Source: Nymphaea colorata
Lineage: Eukaryota; Streptophyta; Magnoliopsida; Nymphaeales; Nymphaeaceae
Direction of reading: 5' to 3'
Assembly: GCF_008831285.2 (NCBI RefSeq)
Contig: NC_045140.1
Location: 1,095,528 to 1,159,527 of the forward strand
DNA: 64,000 nucleotides
Below, piece by piece: positions 25,600-37,863 of this stretch; within the stretch, counting starts at the first letter, position 1; the number at the start of each line of letters is the position of its first letter. The translations under genes and the position numbers were made by a program. The notes under the pieces are model-generated. The model ran no database searches. It was given only the letters and a program-made list of their open reading frames with translations, and had not been told where the DNA came from.

Positions 25600-26050
25600 A
25601 GCTGTATTTGACAGAGAGAGACGTACCTTCCTCTGTCTCAGCGATGAACGCCTACCACCACCCGACGCTGAGGTTATGACAGGTGGAAAAGTAAGTTTTC
25701 TAACCAGGTCTCTCTCTCGATATATGTATATTATTATATATCTAATCTTCTGATCAAACAAGTAGTTGTATCTGATCTGAAGGCCATCTTTTTACATCCT
25801 TATCATATTTACCTAAACGGGTTTATAATGTATTTGAGAAGCCTTGGTCCTTATCTATATTATATCTTGATGACATCACATATTTCCAATAATATGAGTA
25901 TAGTCAAAATGGGTGGTGGGTGCTATATCCTATTCTTGCTCTTATGCCCGTTTATTTATTCCCATATATCCTTTCCTTTATCTGTGTTCTCATCTCTTTA
26001 CTTCTTTGTTTTTTAAAAGGCTGAACCGCTCTCTCTTCTTTTTCTTTCTC
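25600..26050. other. Intergenic DNA 5' of the F-box gene
   Basis: No gene recognised. The CT-rich segments probably belong to the promoter and leader of the minus-strand F-box gene. Confidence 0.4.
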
Positions 26051-26190
<140 letters not shown>

Positions 26191-26539
26191 AAGAGAACAA
26201 TAAAAAGAGGTTATGGATCTTCGACTACTTGGTTAATAGCTTAGGCAAAACAACAAAAGAACAATAAAAGTACTAAATAAAATTATTATCCACCGATACA
26301 CACATAATTTCCACCAAAACACATACAAGTATTTATGTGGCTAAAGTGCAATTACCGTATATAATTAATTAAATGATTTAGTTGACGCGACTCCTAATTT
26401 AAAGTATGGACATTTCGGCCTCATCCCTTCCACTATGAGCATTGACGATTTTATAGCAGAATTTTGATTGCTGGTCCCTTTAAAGTTCCAACCGATTACT
26501 TGAAACAATTGTCAAACTCCTAAAACTTTGGAAGTTTCA

Positions 26540-27700
26540 ACAAAAAATTATAAGTCTTGTGAAAGTTGTGAGCTCTTGTAAACTAAAAAAATTATGGAAA
26601 TGCAAAGAGTTCTGTCAAACTAAAAGAAAAATCTTCATCTCAGAAAAAATTCATATAGTACAAAAGTTTCAATAAAAACTTCTAAAAATGTGTAACCCTA
26701 CGAAAGCCAAAATCAGTTTTCAAAATTCACTTAGAAAAGTTCATCTGTAAGTTTGACACAGCACTAAAAAATTTTTTCATAAATAAAAAAATATATCAAG
26801 CTTTTAGAAATTTGGAGACTTAACTTGTAGAAGCTGAAAATTGTCAAGCTATGAAAGTTCTGAGCTTTGCGTTTCAAAACAGTTTGAAAGTGTTCACAAA
26901 AATTTGCACCAAAATTCGTCAAGTTACAAAACGTGCAAGAATTTTGTCAAATCAGAAAAAAAAATCAAAATAGAGCTTCAACAATTTTAAAAAATTTAAG
27001 AGAATGATAAGCTCTTGAATCTTTAAATATATTGCTTGTGAAAGTCATGAATTTGCTAAAACTAGAAGCAATGATCAAGTGTCTAGAAAAGATTACTTAA
27101 AATTTCTTAAGTTCCAAAAAAGGTTTGTAGTCCTTTCAAAAAAGGTTCAATGTTTGAAAAATGAAAAATGGAATAATGGATAGGAATTTTTATAAATTGT
27201 GCAAAAAAAATTCATCAAAGGCTCGTAAGAAATTGTAGGCTTTGAAAACCAAAAACAATTTCCAAAAATCACTCAACATTGCAATCGTGAATTCAAAGCA
27301 ATAAATGCAAACTTTTTAAAATTAAAAGATCGTGTTAAGACTTTTGAAATTTTCAAGACTGTGGCTCGCGAAACCTGAGCTTACAAGGCTTGTGAAAGCT
27401 GTGAGTTTTGTAAATTAAAACAGTTTGAAAATACAAAAGTTTCGTAAAACAATAAAAAAACTTTTACCAAGAACAGAAAAATCTCAATTAGTGCATAAGT
27501 TTCACCAAAAACGTTTTAAAACATGTTTAAATCACTGTCAAAATCACTCCATGAAAAATTTCCAAAAATCGAATGGATCAAACATTTGAAATTTTCAATA
27601 CTTTACTCTCTAAAGATGGAAGTTGCAAAATGGATGAAAGTTGTGAGTTATGCAAACTAAAACAGTTTCAAAGTGCTCAAAAAATTGAAAGCTTGCAAAG
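26540..27700. repeat. Degenerate tandem array, AT-rich
   Basis: A diverged unit containing GTGAAAGTTGTGAGCTTTGTAA followed by an AAAACAGTTTGAAA-like segment recurs from about 26559, 26851, 27038, 27219, 27392 and 27633. The spacing is uneven, 170-350 bp. The copies from 26559 and 27392 are similar over roughly 180 bp. No open frame crosses it. It resembles an old satellite or minisatellite. Confidence 0.55.
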
Positions 27701-27839
27701 TATGATACATTAAAATTTTCAATAGAAAAAATATGGAAATAACACCTTATGAAACATCCAAAACAAGTAACCCTTTCAAGCAAAGCATTGAAGGCGAACT
27801 TTTGATGAAAACAAACGAAATTGTACAGTTACATTGCAT

Positions 27840-29572
27840 CTAATTAAAGTCATGGGTTAAATTTCTTGTGATTCATCGGTCATGCCAGTAAAAGCATGGT
27901 TCACATGGATGCGGCCATGACATAGAGAGATGATCATAGCTCCCAATTGCAACCATAGATGTCTGCAGAAGTCATGAGATGATGGGCCATCCACACCATT
28001 GATTCATTTCATGTCATTTTCAGGGCCATCATCATTGAACTTATACTGTAACTTTAATTCCATCACCATCAAGACGATGATGATGATGATGGCGTAATGA
28101 TCTGCGCACTGTCTCGGAGAGAGGCTCGGTAAAACAGACATGTCTGTGAAGATGCGGACTACCTGCACCCAGATTGCTCACTAACAAGTTGAAAATAAGA
28201 ACAAATTAATAAGATAACTTTCCTGATTAATTAGCCTAAACCTATTTTGATTAACAAAAAAAAAAAATTTGGAGTTACGAGCTTCTTAAAAAAAAGCCTG
28301 CACATTTTGATAAAATCACGAAAAACTCGGTTCAAAATCATACGTATGATGTGTTTCCACACATGAATGCTCTTGAAATTAATATATTCCAACATCTTGA
28401 ATGTAGTAATAGAATCCATTTGAATGTGGGTCTGGACTAGGATCCCACTCTTGTTTTGCATGACACTGGATCCAGAAACTTATGTTTGCATTTCGGAAGA
28501 TCTGAAATTCATTATTTTGTGGCTAGCTGGCGATTTTGATCCAGACTTGACATATGGGTTTTAATTGTTTTGAATTCTTGTCTGGTTTGTAAGATCCAGA
28601 TCAATTCGGGATCCAAATAAATTGTGCAGTTTCAAGATCCAAAACGCGTCCAGTTTCTCTAATCTGAATCCATATTGGACCCAGGTCTGTTCTTCTGATC
28701 AAGATCCTCTTTGGATTCTTACTCATGTCTGGAATCAATATTTTTGCATGCATATCCAAATCTTGTTTGGTCTCGGACATTGTTTATGGGACGTCTTGTT
28801 GCTTTGGATCTAGAATTGGATGTTTGAGATAGATGTCATGTGGCCACATAAAGATGGAAAAGCTATCAAATTAAATTTGGCTTGTATAAAAGAAGCTCTT
28901 AAGCATATATGTAACTAAACGCATATGAAATAAATATGATGCACGTAAGTAGGTCTATTATCCATGTACCGAAGGTGACTTACCTCCTTATTATCCCATA
29001 GCAATGTATCTTCCTCATCATTAAGAGTCGTCACCCTAAGAACATCATTAATCCAAGGGGATTGAACTGTGCTTTGCTGCCTTCCCACCACTTGGTTCAC
29101 TGGACCTGCCATTAGGGATGTCAATATTCTGCACATGTATTGTACACTGTTCTTTCTATTCATCTCTTATCCTGACATGTGTTACAAGATCACACAAGCA
29201 GACACCTACTTCATCAACTTGGAAAGCCAATCTGTGTTATTGGTAGAGTGCAAAAAATCCTCTGACACTTGGAAGACAAAAGTGCAAGGTGTGTTTGAGG
29301 GGATTAATGACTTAATGACTTCTTTTGCATATGTACAGAAGCAGCAACTATATAACATTGAGAGTCATGTTTTTTTTTTTTTTTTCTGTTTACATTAACA
29401 TGACAGTAACATTGTGTTACAGTTATCAATCAGTCCCTTGCCAGTTTCGTTGAGTAATTCTCTTTTGTGTAAAAGAACATTATATTGCCCTTGGGTAGAT
29501 TCATGTATCCATCTTGTATCAATCAGTCCCATGCAAGTTCACTATGTCAATTGCCTACTTGATCAAAAGAAA
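27840..29572. other. Intergenic DNA
   Basis: No recognised gene. A (GAT)n run lies near 28075-28095. The minus-strand frame 28915-29163 is not interpretable. Confidence 0.4.
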
Positions 29573-29752
29573 TTTGGAAATATATTTCTTTATCATCAAA
29601 CACAGAAATATATTTCTGGAAATATATTTCTCAGTCATCATACACACATCAAAATAAGAATCAAAAAGATTTTTCTCATTCATTTTTTCCAAGAAATATA
29701 TTTCCAGAAATATATTTCTAATTCCAGATTTCTAGGCCATCAAACGGCCCCT
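29573..29752. mobile_element. MITE-like repeat, family B copy 1
   Basis: About 180 bp dominated by AGAAATATATTTCTGGAAAT modules in both orientations, ending CCATCAAACGG. A second copy at 41551-41724 matches it along its length. Non-coding. Confidence 0.6.
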
Positions 29753-30689
29753 TAAGAAGTGTAGAAAGCATATTTCCACAAAGCAAATCCTCACCAAACG
29801 TCTTGATTTAGCGACCTTGAATTGGATTTTGCTCTTTTGATGACATCTCATGGCTTTGATGAGGGCTACAAACTTAAGAGTGCAGATGAGGAGACATTTG
29901 CAATGCTTGCAGAGCTGTTCATTGAAGAGATGAATCAAGTCCTAAAGTTATTTGTGCCATCGGTTGCATTGATGTTTTGTGGTGGTAGCATTTTCGTCAA
30001 GTGGCTTTATGTGTATACTATTATTTGTTTCAATTAGCATTGCAACAAGCTTGAAAAATAAAAATAAAAAACCTACTCCTAGATTTTAACTGTTGTGGCA
30101 TCCTAATACTACTATGAAGGATTGTGATAAGGTTACCACAAGTGATATACATCATGGTAAGAAAGTTGTTGAGCATCATCCTCATGATCTTCTTTTAACA
30201 GGGCCAAGCATGGGAACCAAAATTACTGTTCTACTTGGTGAGACAAGATGTTTGCAATTCCGATTATGAACACGGACATCTCAAGCTGCTGGCACCATTT
30301 ATTCTGATCTTGGAAAAGATTTAATTTGCAAAAAGGTGATGAAGTTTGAAGAATTCAAAGAAATGGGCAGTGCTTATGAACTGGGAGTTTGGGTTGCCTT
30401 GGTATGAGAGAGTTGGAATTTTTGAGTCCTCCATGTGAGTGGGCATGCTTATACGCTTTTGGTGTGGTGAATATGGAGGGCAAGAAGGAAGTTCTGAAGA
30501 GATCCTTGGCACTTTTAAAAGTGATTTTGAGTCGGCTCTTTAGGCCCAACTTTAAGGTTAATTCCCTTGTCAACTATGCTTTTGCTACTACAAATTGTCA
30601 ACAATATGTTCTTCCATTTAAGATGGGGCAGTTTAGAAGCATCCTTGGACATTGACACAAAAAAAGTTGAATGAGGTAAATAGTGAGAA

Positions 30690-31640
30690 AAGAGTCAAGG
30701 ATCAGCACATGCTGGCCTCATTCATCCAGTAGTTATTGAAAAAAATTGAGGGATCTCACATTTATGATGTCGACGAGGAAAACCGTCTTGCAAGATTATG
30801 GTGCATAGCCTTGGTGGAAATGAACCTTAACTTGTGGAAGCTGCAATTGCACATGTAAATCATTTACCATTCTATCACAAACAATGAAGGCTTCCTTGGA
30901 CTTGCAAGTGCACTTCTTGAAACCTTTAATGCAACAAAGATGGGCAAGGTTTTCTTCACACACAGTGGTTCAAAAGTTAATGATTCTCAAGTGAAGTTGG
31001 AATATAATACAAATGCATTAGGAAGAATACCAAAGGTGTTCATTACAAGACAAAAGGCACATTATGAATCAACATTTTTTGTTGTTTCAGGACTTACACC
31101 ATCACATACAAAAGTTAAGCTGCCTGTACTGTTGCATCCTAAATGTCTAAACTACTGGCACTAGCATTTACCAAGTCAAACTAATGACTTCTCCACAAGA
31201 TTCACAAATAATTTGGTGAACCTTATCTTGAAGGAGGGACCTGAGAAATTTGTAGCATTTGTTGTGGAGCCAATGATGGGGGTGGAGATGCCATTACATT
31301 TCTTGCTTCATACTGTGAGAAGAACCAAGCAGTTGTAAAGAAAAATGATATTTTGTTCATAGCTATCTGTGCATTTGGAAGGTTGGGTGCAATGCTTGGA
31401 TACAAAAAAGACAACATTAAGAGAGACCTAGTATCCCTGGCAAAGGCCATTTTACTTGCTTGTGTGCCTATTGTTGTTGTTCTTGCCAGCCCAAAAATTT
31501 CAAAGGTGATATGCACTCAGAGCAACAAACTTGGTCCACCTAGCCATGGAATTACATATTTTGGCTATTTAATTGCTTGTGCAGTTCTTTTAGAAGCACT
31601 GAAGATTTACAAGATAAGAGATAATACTACCCAATTAAAT
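30690..31640 (+). pseudogene. GABA transaminase processed pseudogene (intronless)
   Basis: In three frames the translation follows plant 4-aminobutyrate:pyruvate transaminase (class III, PLP-dependent). The order is HPVVIEK, YDVDEENRLARLWCIAL, GKVFFTHSGSKVNDSQVK, NALGRIPKVFI, then GAMLGYKKDNIKRDLVSLAKA and SNKLGPPSHGITYFGYLIACAVLLEALKIYK. Functional plant genes have many introns, but here all these segments run together, so it is probably a retrocopy. Several stops and frameshifts break it. The SLAKA lysine is present. The DEV of the cofactor-binding ADEVI motif is missing: FIAICAFGRL reads where FIADEVICAFGRL is expected, a clean nine-base loss. Both the N-terminal transit region and the C-terminal quarter are absent or unrecognisable. 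Confidence 0.82.
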
Positions 31641-32245
31641 CTAGTAAGCACAACATAAGCAATTAAGCACCCAAACCACAATCTCTAGCCTATCCCTTCA
31701 TTGAAGAAGGAACTTGCAATGAATTGTCTATTAGTTCCAATGTTGAATCAGTAATTTATGCCTCAAATGATTTCCAAAACAATGACCAGCCCTGGTGTAA
31801 ACCCTTGCCTAATGCAGCAGTAATTCTCACATTCTCCAGTTGTTACCAAATGATCCTTGTTAGCTGAACTTGTTGCCAAACCTCCCACCAACAAATTTTT
31901 CATGGACTACAACCATGGTGGTTTTCCTCTCTCCTTGCACAAAATTTCCACCTCCTTGGAGCAAGGTTTCATTACGGAAAATTTGACAGGCAAAAGGTTA
32001 GTGAACATTTGTAGGTCCCTACTTACATGTGGTGATTTCATAGAAATTTTGAAAGGGTTTTGTGTTCTTAGATTCTTAGCTGCTAGTGGCTAGACATTAT
32101 GGAAACCAATGTGACGTTTAACATTACCAAAGACATCTCTCTCATAAATGGATCATACGCATATGTAGTCATTTTCTTTTTTTGTTATGATTGTCTCTAG
32201 CTCCGTTTTGCATTGGTGCTTCTTTCAGAAATGGCGATGCATTTT

Positions 32246-32322
32246 GGTGTGGCACCATAGGGTTTGAACCCACGACAACAGGGTTATGCACAAAGAAATC
32301 GAGTCATGCGCATAACCACCAT
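32246..32322 (-). other. tRNA-related sequence (possible SINE head)
   Basis: On the minus strand it contains GTGGGTTCAAACCCT, a good match to the B box and T arm of a tRNA. It is followed by GGTGCCAC and preceded by a TGGTTATGCGCATG segment in the A-box position. A complete cloverleaf could not be folded by eye, so it is more likely a tRNA-derived SINE fragment or tRNA relic than a working tRNA. Confidence 0.3.
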
Positions 32323-32328
32323 GAATAC

Positions 32329-32345
32329 TTGGAAGATGCTATTGA
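32329..32345. repeat. LINE target-site duplication, left copy
   Basis: TTGGAAGATGCTATTGA, identical to 37847-37863. Flanking bases differ on both sides, as expected for a true duplication. Confidence 0.85.
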
Positions 32346-32586
32346 AGTAAAGACTTTGCTTGGGGGTTAGGCCCCCTACCTTTATTCCAACAAAATGGAT
32401 ATATATAAGGGAATGCCAAAACAGACCTCAACTATAAGCACAAAGGCTTGACCCAACCCTTCACCAAAAAATGAGGACAAACGTATCCTTCAGTCTATGC
32501 ATATACATTTTCAAGTCAGCAAAATAATCATGAGGATCATTAGCATGCTCCATAATCGAACGTCCTATGTCAACTATCGCAGCCCC

Positions 32587-33640
32587 CTACTCTACAAAAA
32601 TTAGCATGTGAAATTGATGAATATACCCAGTCCAGCTAGTATTTAGCCTTCTTCCTTCCAGTCGTTGTCTAGTCTTCCTTACCCAATCTTTGATAAGGGG
32701 AACAATAACATAGTCACCACCATAATCCTTATAGAATCTGAGAATGTGTTCCAAGACTGCCATTTCTCCTTCGTGAATCCTTCCATGAGTGTTGATAATG
32801 ACCACACAACCCATTTGGCCATTTTCTACATAGCTTAATGCAGATATTTTCGGACCATGCCTAGTAGAAGCTCTAAGAATGTTGATTGACATCCCATTTC
32901 CATTAGATCCAATTGTATCCACACTATTGAGACCAGTTTCCAGCCAAATCCTCAGCTTAATTTCAGTCTCGGTAGTCCACTTGATAGAGGAAAAACTATC
33001 TATGGAGTTCCTCCAAACATCTCTTTTGAATTTAGCAACCTGAGGTTGAAGGCTATCATTGAGACATCTGTTACGGGGGCACCACAATTTCCATCAAACA
33101 ATTAAAAAGGTCATCCTCTAGCACCGACACCTCCACTTCCCTGCTATCCTAGCTTGAAGTCATCGCTTGAATGCCTCTACAATTTCACCTTTGAGAAATT
33201 TCACTCTATCAAACTTTGCAGCAATGTACTTTCAAACTTCCTTTGCAACTTTGCAATTAATTAAGACATGGGCATTAGTCTCCTCAGCACAATGGCAAAA
33301 GAAAAACGATTAGCGAGATGAATCCCAGTCTTTTGAATCCTATCAACAGTGGGCAGTCTGCCTTTACAAGCGATGTAGGAGTGCCAACAGCTCTTGGCGG
33401 GGCGTAGCTAACCCAGATCTTCCACCGCCACCACTCCTTAACACCCTGACTACGACATTTATTAATAATCTCACCTGCCTTGAAGCTCGCCTTGCCATCA
33501 TCACTCCAAACTAAACTATCCTCTCTATCCCTTATCCTAATGTTGGCAGGGGACACTCCAAGATGCACAGCTAAGGCAAAAGAAGGACTTTCCTGATTGG
33601 TACGAGTTTGGTTGATATTAACCTCACTACACATCAGCAT
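32587..33640 (-). pseudogene. LINE 3' coding region (post-RT domain, possible RNase H)
   Basis: Two frames remain. 33284-33640 holds a TPTSL-type segment downstream of the reverse transcriptase. 32587-33087 contains GCVVIINTHGRIHEGEMAVLEHIL and GGDYVIV, which could be a worn RNase H-like domain. No single frame spans the region. Family detail is uncertain. Confidence 0.5.
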
Positions 33641-33775
33641 ATATTCATTACCACCAGTCCTATTGATAAGGATCTGACCTGACCAACGATCAATCCAAAA
33701 GTTTATCTTTTCTCCATTCTCAACTTTCCACTCAACTTTGTTTTGTATCCAGCTCCAACCTCATCGCAGTCCTTT

Positions 33776-35102
33776 TCAGCCCCAGCTTTGATTAGGGGAT
33801 CTCTTGAGTGTCCAAAGAGTGTGCGAACTTAAATATTTCTCTTTATAAAGGTTAGCCCAAGGGTCCCTACTAATCAACATCCGATAGCACCTGCTGGCAA
33901 GCATCGGTCTGTTGACATCCTCCAGCCTTCTGATGCCAACTCCTTCCTCTAGAGGCCGACACAATTGCTCCCATTTGATTAGATGGATGTGTCTAGAGCC
34001 GTCTTCCTCATTCCACAAGAATTTAATACAAGCTTGTGTGATTCTCTTTAAGACGACCTTAGGCAATCTAAAAGCCATCATCCAATAGTATGGCAAGGTC
34101 ATCCACACATATCAGATGAGGAAAAGCCGGCCTACATAAGACAAAACCCGTGTGTTCCATCCAACCAACCTCTTTTCCACCTTAGTGAGGAGTGAAAAGC
34201 AAATATCTTCCATAAGATTGCCCAAAACTCCTTAGAATTGATGGTCTTATTCACTCACATAATGTTGTCATGGATGTGTCTCCCTTTTGAAAAAAAGGGC
34301 TTGGTTAACATTGATAATATGACTAAGGATGCCCTTCATTCTGTTAACAATAACATTTGCTATGATCTTATAAATAGTGTTGCATAAGGAGATGGGCCTG
34401 AAATCTTCGACTTTCTTAGAGTTAGCTTTCTTAGGAATGAGGCAAAACATAATTTCATTGATGCTCCTCACCATTTTCCCAGACGAGAACATGTCTTGCA
34501 CAACACTCACTACATCATTTTTAACCATCGCCCAGCACTCCTAAAAGAAATAACTAGGAAAACCATTTGGGTCAGCTGCACTGTCCTTATCTAAACTCCA
34601 CACTGCTTTTGTCACCTCCTTCTCTTAGATAGGCTGTAAAAGTTGTGAATTTTCAGACTCAGTGACCCTAACTATGTTTTCAATACCGTCGAACAAATTC
34701 CCTTGTGTTTCATCCATAGTTAGGACTTTTTTAAAGTAATTTGTGCATACTTCAAGAATCTGTGAACTTTGAACATATTTTATCTCATCACATTCAAGGC
34801 TTCTAATCTTACATTTAGCTTGCCTAGTTTTAGTCATCCAATGAAAGAAGATTGTGTTTTTATCACCCTCCACAAGCCAGCATATACGAGCTCTTTGCTT
34901 CCACATAACCTCTTCTATGAGTAGGGCTTGAGATAGTTGTTGCACCTTCAATCCCTTGTTCCACACGATCTCTACATCCCTCCAAACTGGCTTGAAGAAT
35001 TGCAATGTTATTAGTGAGGTCGCCGAAGGAATTCTTATTCCATTCTAATACAGCCATTCTCTTTGATAAGGAGATGCAACATGGGGCATCCTCTAACATC
35101 AC
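33776..35102 (-). pseudogene. LINE reverse transcriptase, broken and internally deleted
   Basis: Recognisable blocks in order are RARICWLVEGDKNTIFFHWMT (34625-35005), MVRSINEIMFCLIPKK and DFRPISLCNTIYKIIANVIVNRM (34268-34528), then RVLSYVGRLFLI and PYYWMMAFRLPKVVLKRIT with KFLWNEEDGSRHIHLIKWEQLC (33776-34160). Between the IINVNQALF block and LLTKVEKRLVGWN the usual catalytic palm, including the FADD motif, is absent. The element could not have supplied its own reverse transcriptase after this loss. Confidence 0.8.
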
Positions 35103-35144
35103 CTCTTCAAGATTCCAACATCACTACTTTGCCTTTTTGGTCCA

Positions 35145-35891
35145 TCAACCAAGGCTTAAAGAATCTAAACGGCTTTTTACCCCTATGATCATCGCTAGCG
35201 TCCCTAATCTGGTAAATAAGCACATAGTAGTCTCAACTTTAAGGCCGCCCTCCCTTTCAAAACTAGTTTTCCACTCATCATTCAGCATGCACCAATCCAG
35301 CTTGCATTGCATTGAGTCTTGACCTTGTTTATGGTACGACCACGTGAACGTCTTATTGTTGTCTTCAACCTCCTTTAACATGCAAGCATATATGAAACGA
35401 CTAAAAGATAAGCAAGAGCTAGCTGAAGGTGCCGATCCCGATTTATTACAGCTGTTTAACATGGTGTTAAAGTCACCAATAAGCACAACTAGCCCTTCAA
35501 CTCTAGACACAAGAGCCTCAAGTTGGTAGAAACTTTGTTGTCTTTTCTCAAACTTTGGTGGCAGATATACACCAAACACAACGAAAACTTTATTGTTCAC
35601 TAATCTACGAAAAGAGACACCAACCCAGATCTGGTTAGCCACCACATGAGAAGCTTCTATCTCCTCCTTGTTCCACACGCATAAGATTCTAACAACACCA
35701 TCAAGCCCCTCAGCATTAGTCACATATCTATATGTGTAATATCTTTCCATGATCACTTTCATCCTGTGAGTGGTAATCATCGAGTCCATAACAAATCCAA
35801 TTAAGGTTTTGAACTTTTTAAAGATAAGACTCAATTCATGTTGCGCAGGCCTCTTAGCATGGCCTCTGATATTCCAACTAAAGATTTTCAT
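35145..35891 (-). pseudogene. LINE APE-type endonuclease, frameshifted near its end
   Basis: A 248-residue frame starts MKIFSWNIRG and contains the GDFN motif, an FTW motif and an LDW motif of apurinic-type endonucleases, which nick target DNA to start reverse transcription. The expected SDH motif is found in another frame (ASDDHRG) right where this frame drifts into unrelated residues, so a frameshift breaks the C-terminus. Confidence 0.8.
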
Positions 35892-36689
35892 GGGTATGAG
35901 GTATCAGAACCTCTCTAGCAATACCATCAGTCACGAGGACCATGTCATTCCCATTCCATGCATTACCTTCGTCTTGAGGGAGTTCCATAATGGCGGGGTT
36001 CATATTATCATTCACCTTTTTCCTTTTCTTGGAGCCATTACATCTATCTGTAAGGGCCTCTTCCAAGTTAAAAAGTGTTTCAGGAGGCTGACCTTTCTTC
36101 CCCTTGCTAGCAAACCTAGTAGACTTTTGGGTCCCCCTTTGCCTATCTTCAATTGTCTCCCCTTCTCTCTCTGCAACAGCTGAAGCTTGTTCAGGCCTTC
36201 CTTGCTTAGACAAATCACCATCCTTCCCTTTGACTAACGTGGAATCCTTGGACCCAACTGTGAATCTAACCTCGACGGGCCAACCTGATCACCAGCGCTG
36301 TTACCTACCAGCTTTTTAATACTAAAAAAGGGATTAGGCGTCTAGTTTTCAATGCTCTCAGTCTTGTTTCCCTCTCCCTTCCCAAATGTAGAGTTTTTTT
36401 CCCCTTCATCCCTCTTTTATTATACATCTTGCATTCATTAACTCCAGCGTTCGTCACCTCCTTCTGCTCACTAGTGGAGGCACCCCCATCTCTGCCACTA
36501 CAAGGTGGATTAGTACCCATATCACGATTACGTTGAGTGCCATTCCCTTCTACTTCATGTAATTGATTACTAAAAGTTGCACATTAGTTAGCATAAAGTC
36601 CTTGATTGCCAGGGTCACTTCTTTGAAAACCACCTCTAGTTTTTTTAGGCACTAATACATTTTTCTATACCTGCTCCTCTGCAGTTGGG

Positions 36690-37594
36690 TATGAGGCTGT
36701 CCCTCTATTCTTACACACATCCTCATAGTGTGAGGTTGTGCCACACACACGATAGAATTTAATTTTAGATTCATAGAGCACGTCTTGTACTAGCTTGGAT
36801 TCCGTTACTTCTAGCTTGATTTTGGGCACACGACTTCAATACACAATCTCGCAAAACCAGTTTTATCCATATTCAAAGTACATTCATCTACTCTAACAAA
36901 GGATGCACCCAGACCCTGTGCTATGGCTTTAAAACTGTAAGAGTTCCAAAACAGAATTGAAAGTTGAGGCAGACGAATCCACAGAGGAGTAGATTCCTCC
37001 TCATGCAAACGTAACTCAGTTCCTGGCTTCCACCGACTAGAAATAAGAAAACTACCCCCAACAACCCATTTTTTGTGCAGGACCTTCATGATCTCTTCCT
37101 CAAAACTCAACTGTACCAAGAAACGCCCATTCCTAATGACAGAAAACTTTGGACACGCAACGTTCCCAAAGCTTATGTAAGGTCTGAAATACATACCGAT
37201 AGACCATGCTTGTGCTCGATCGTCTTCCATAGAATCTAGCCACAGCTGCAAACCGGTATGTGTCCTCCATTTTCTAGTATGCTTCAATAGGGAACACCAC
37301 CATAGGTTCATCTCCAGACCTGTCTACAGTCACTGCCGGATAGTCATTAAGCTCCGTCTCCTGGCTGCCAGCAACGACACTAGCCCATCCTTGTAACCCG
37401 CACCTGTGGGGGGTGGCATCAACACCACCACTACCTTGCTGAGTCTGTTCCTCATTCAGCCGCACCATTGGAGCCTTACCCCAATCTACCTCCATTATGT
37501 TCCAGTGATCTTGCTCGCACATATCTCCATCTGTGTCGGTGGTACCAACAGATTTCCCCAACTCAGGGAAATTGACCCGATCATCCAGGTCCAT
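36690..37594 (-). pseudogene. LINE ORF1 (DUF4283 domain, worn zinc knuckle)
   Basis: It starts at 37594 and shifts frame near 37290. The second frame holds a DUF4283-like region (NGRFLVQLSFEEEIMKVL, PLWIRLPQLSILFWN, FVRVDECTLNMDKTGFARLCIEV). Just after its stop (36740-36770) a CCHC-like knuckle, FYRVCGTTSHYEDVC, has lost its first cysteine. ORF1 proteins bind the element RNA. Confidence 0.75.
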
Positions 37595-37599
37595 CTACC

Positions 37600-37846
37600 C
37601 ACTCATCTCCATTCCCCCTGCAAACGCTGAAGGTTTCCATTTGGGTCCCTCCTTTTCCACAACGCCTCTGTGCGCAGAGCTTCTCACCACACGACGTCGA
37701 CCATGCCTCGACCTCGACCGCCAAGTCCTCCTGCCCCCTCATTTCCATCTCTTTGACGAATGCCGGGGGTTTGCAGTTGAGACCCCTTTTCCACGCGACC
37801 TTCGTTCGCAGAGCTTCTCTCTCCGCGTGAAACTTTGTGCACAACA
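37600..37846 (-). repeat. Two imperfect tandem units in the LINE leader
   Basis: CGCAGAGCTTCTC occurs at about 37671 and about 37808, each preceded by a related GGTTT, GACCC/GGTCC and TTTTCCAC series. The unit is about 137 bp. It lies at the 5' end of the element, where some L1 families carry repeated promoter monomers. Confidence 0.55.
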
Positions 37847-37863
37847 TTGGAAGATGCTATTGA
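37847..37863. repeat. LINE target-site duplication, right copy
   Basis: Identical to 32329-32345. It marks the 5' junction of the minus-strand LINE. Confidence 0.85.

Larger units (their letters stand above)
32346..37846 (-). mobile_element. L1-type LINE retrotransposon, inactivated
   Basis: A 5.5-kb non-LTR element read on the minus strand, bounded by a perfect 17-bp target duplication (32329-32345 and 37847-37863). In transcript order it holds a GC-rich leader with a repeated unit (37600-37846), an ORF1 with a DUF4283-like domain and a degraded zinc knuckle, an endonuclease, reverse transcriptase pieces and a C-terminal region. Many stops and frameshifts interrupt the frames. The central part of the reverse transcriptase, including the FADD box, is missing. 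No clear poly-A tail remains at the 3' end (32346 side). It sits between the GABA-transaminase pseudogene and the PPR fragment. Confidence 0.9.

Noticed and set aside
26213-27840. CRISPR-like or gene-like periodic array
   Set aside because: The units are degenerate with irregular spacing and no conserved spacers, and the DNA is nuclear plant sequence.
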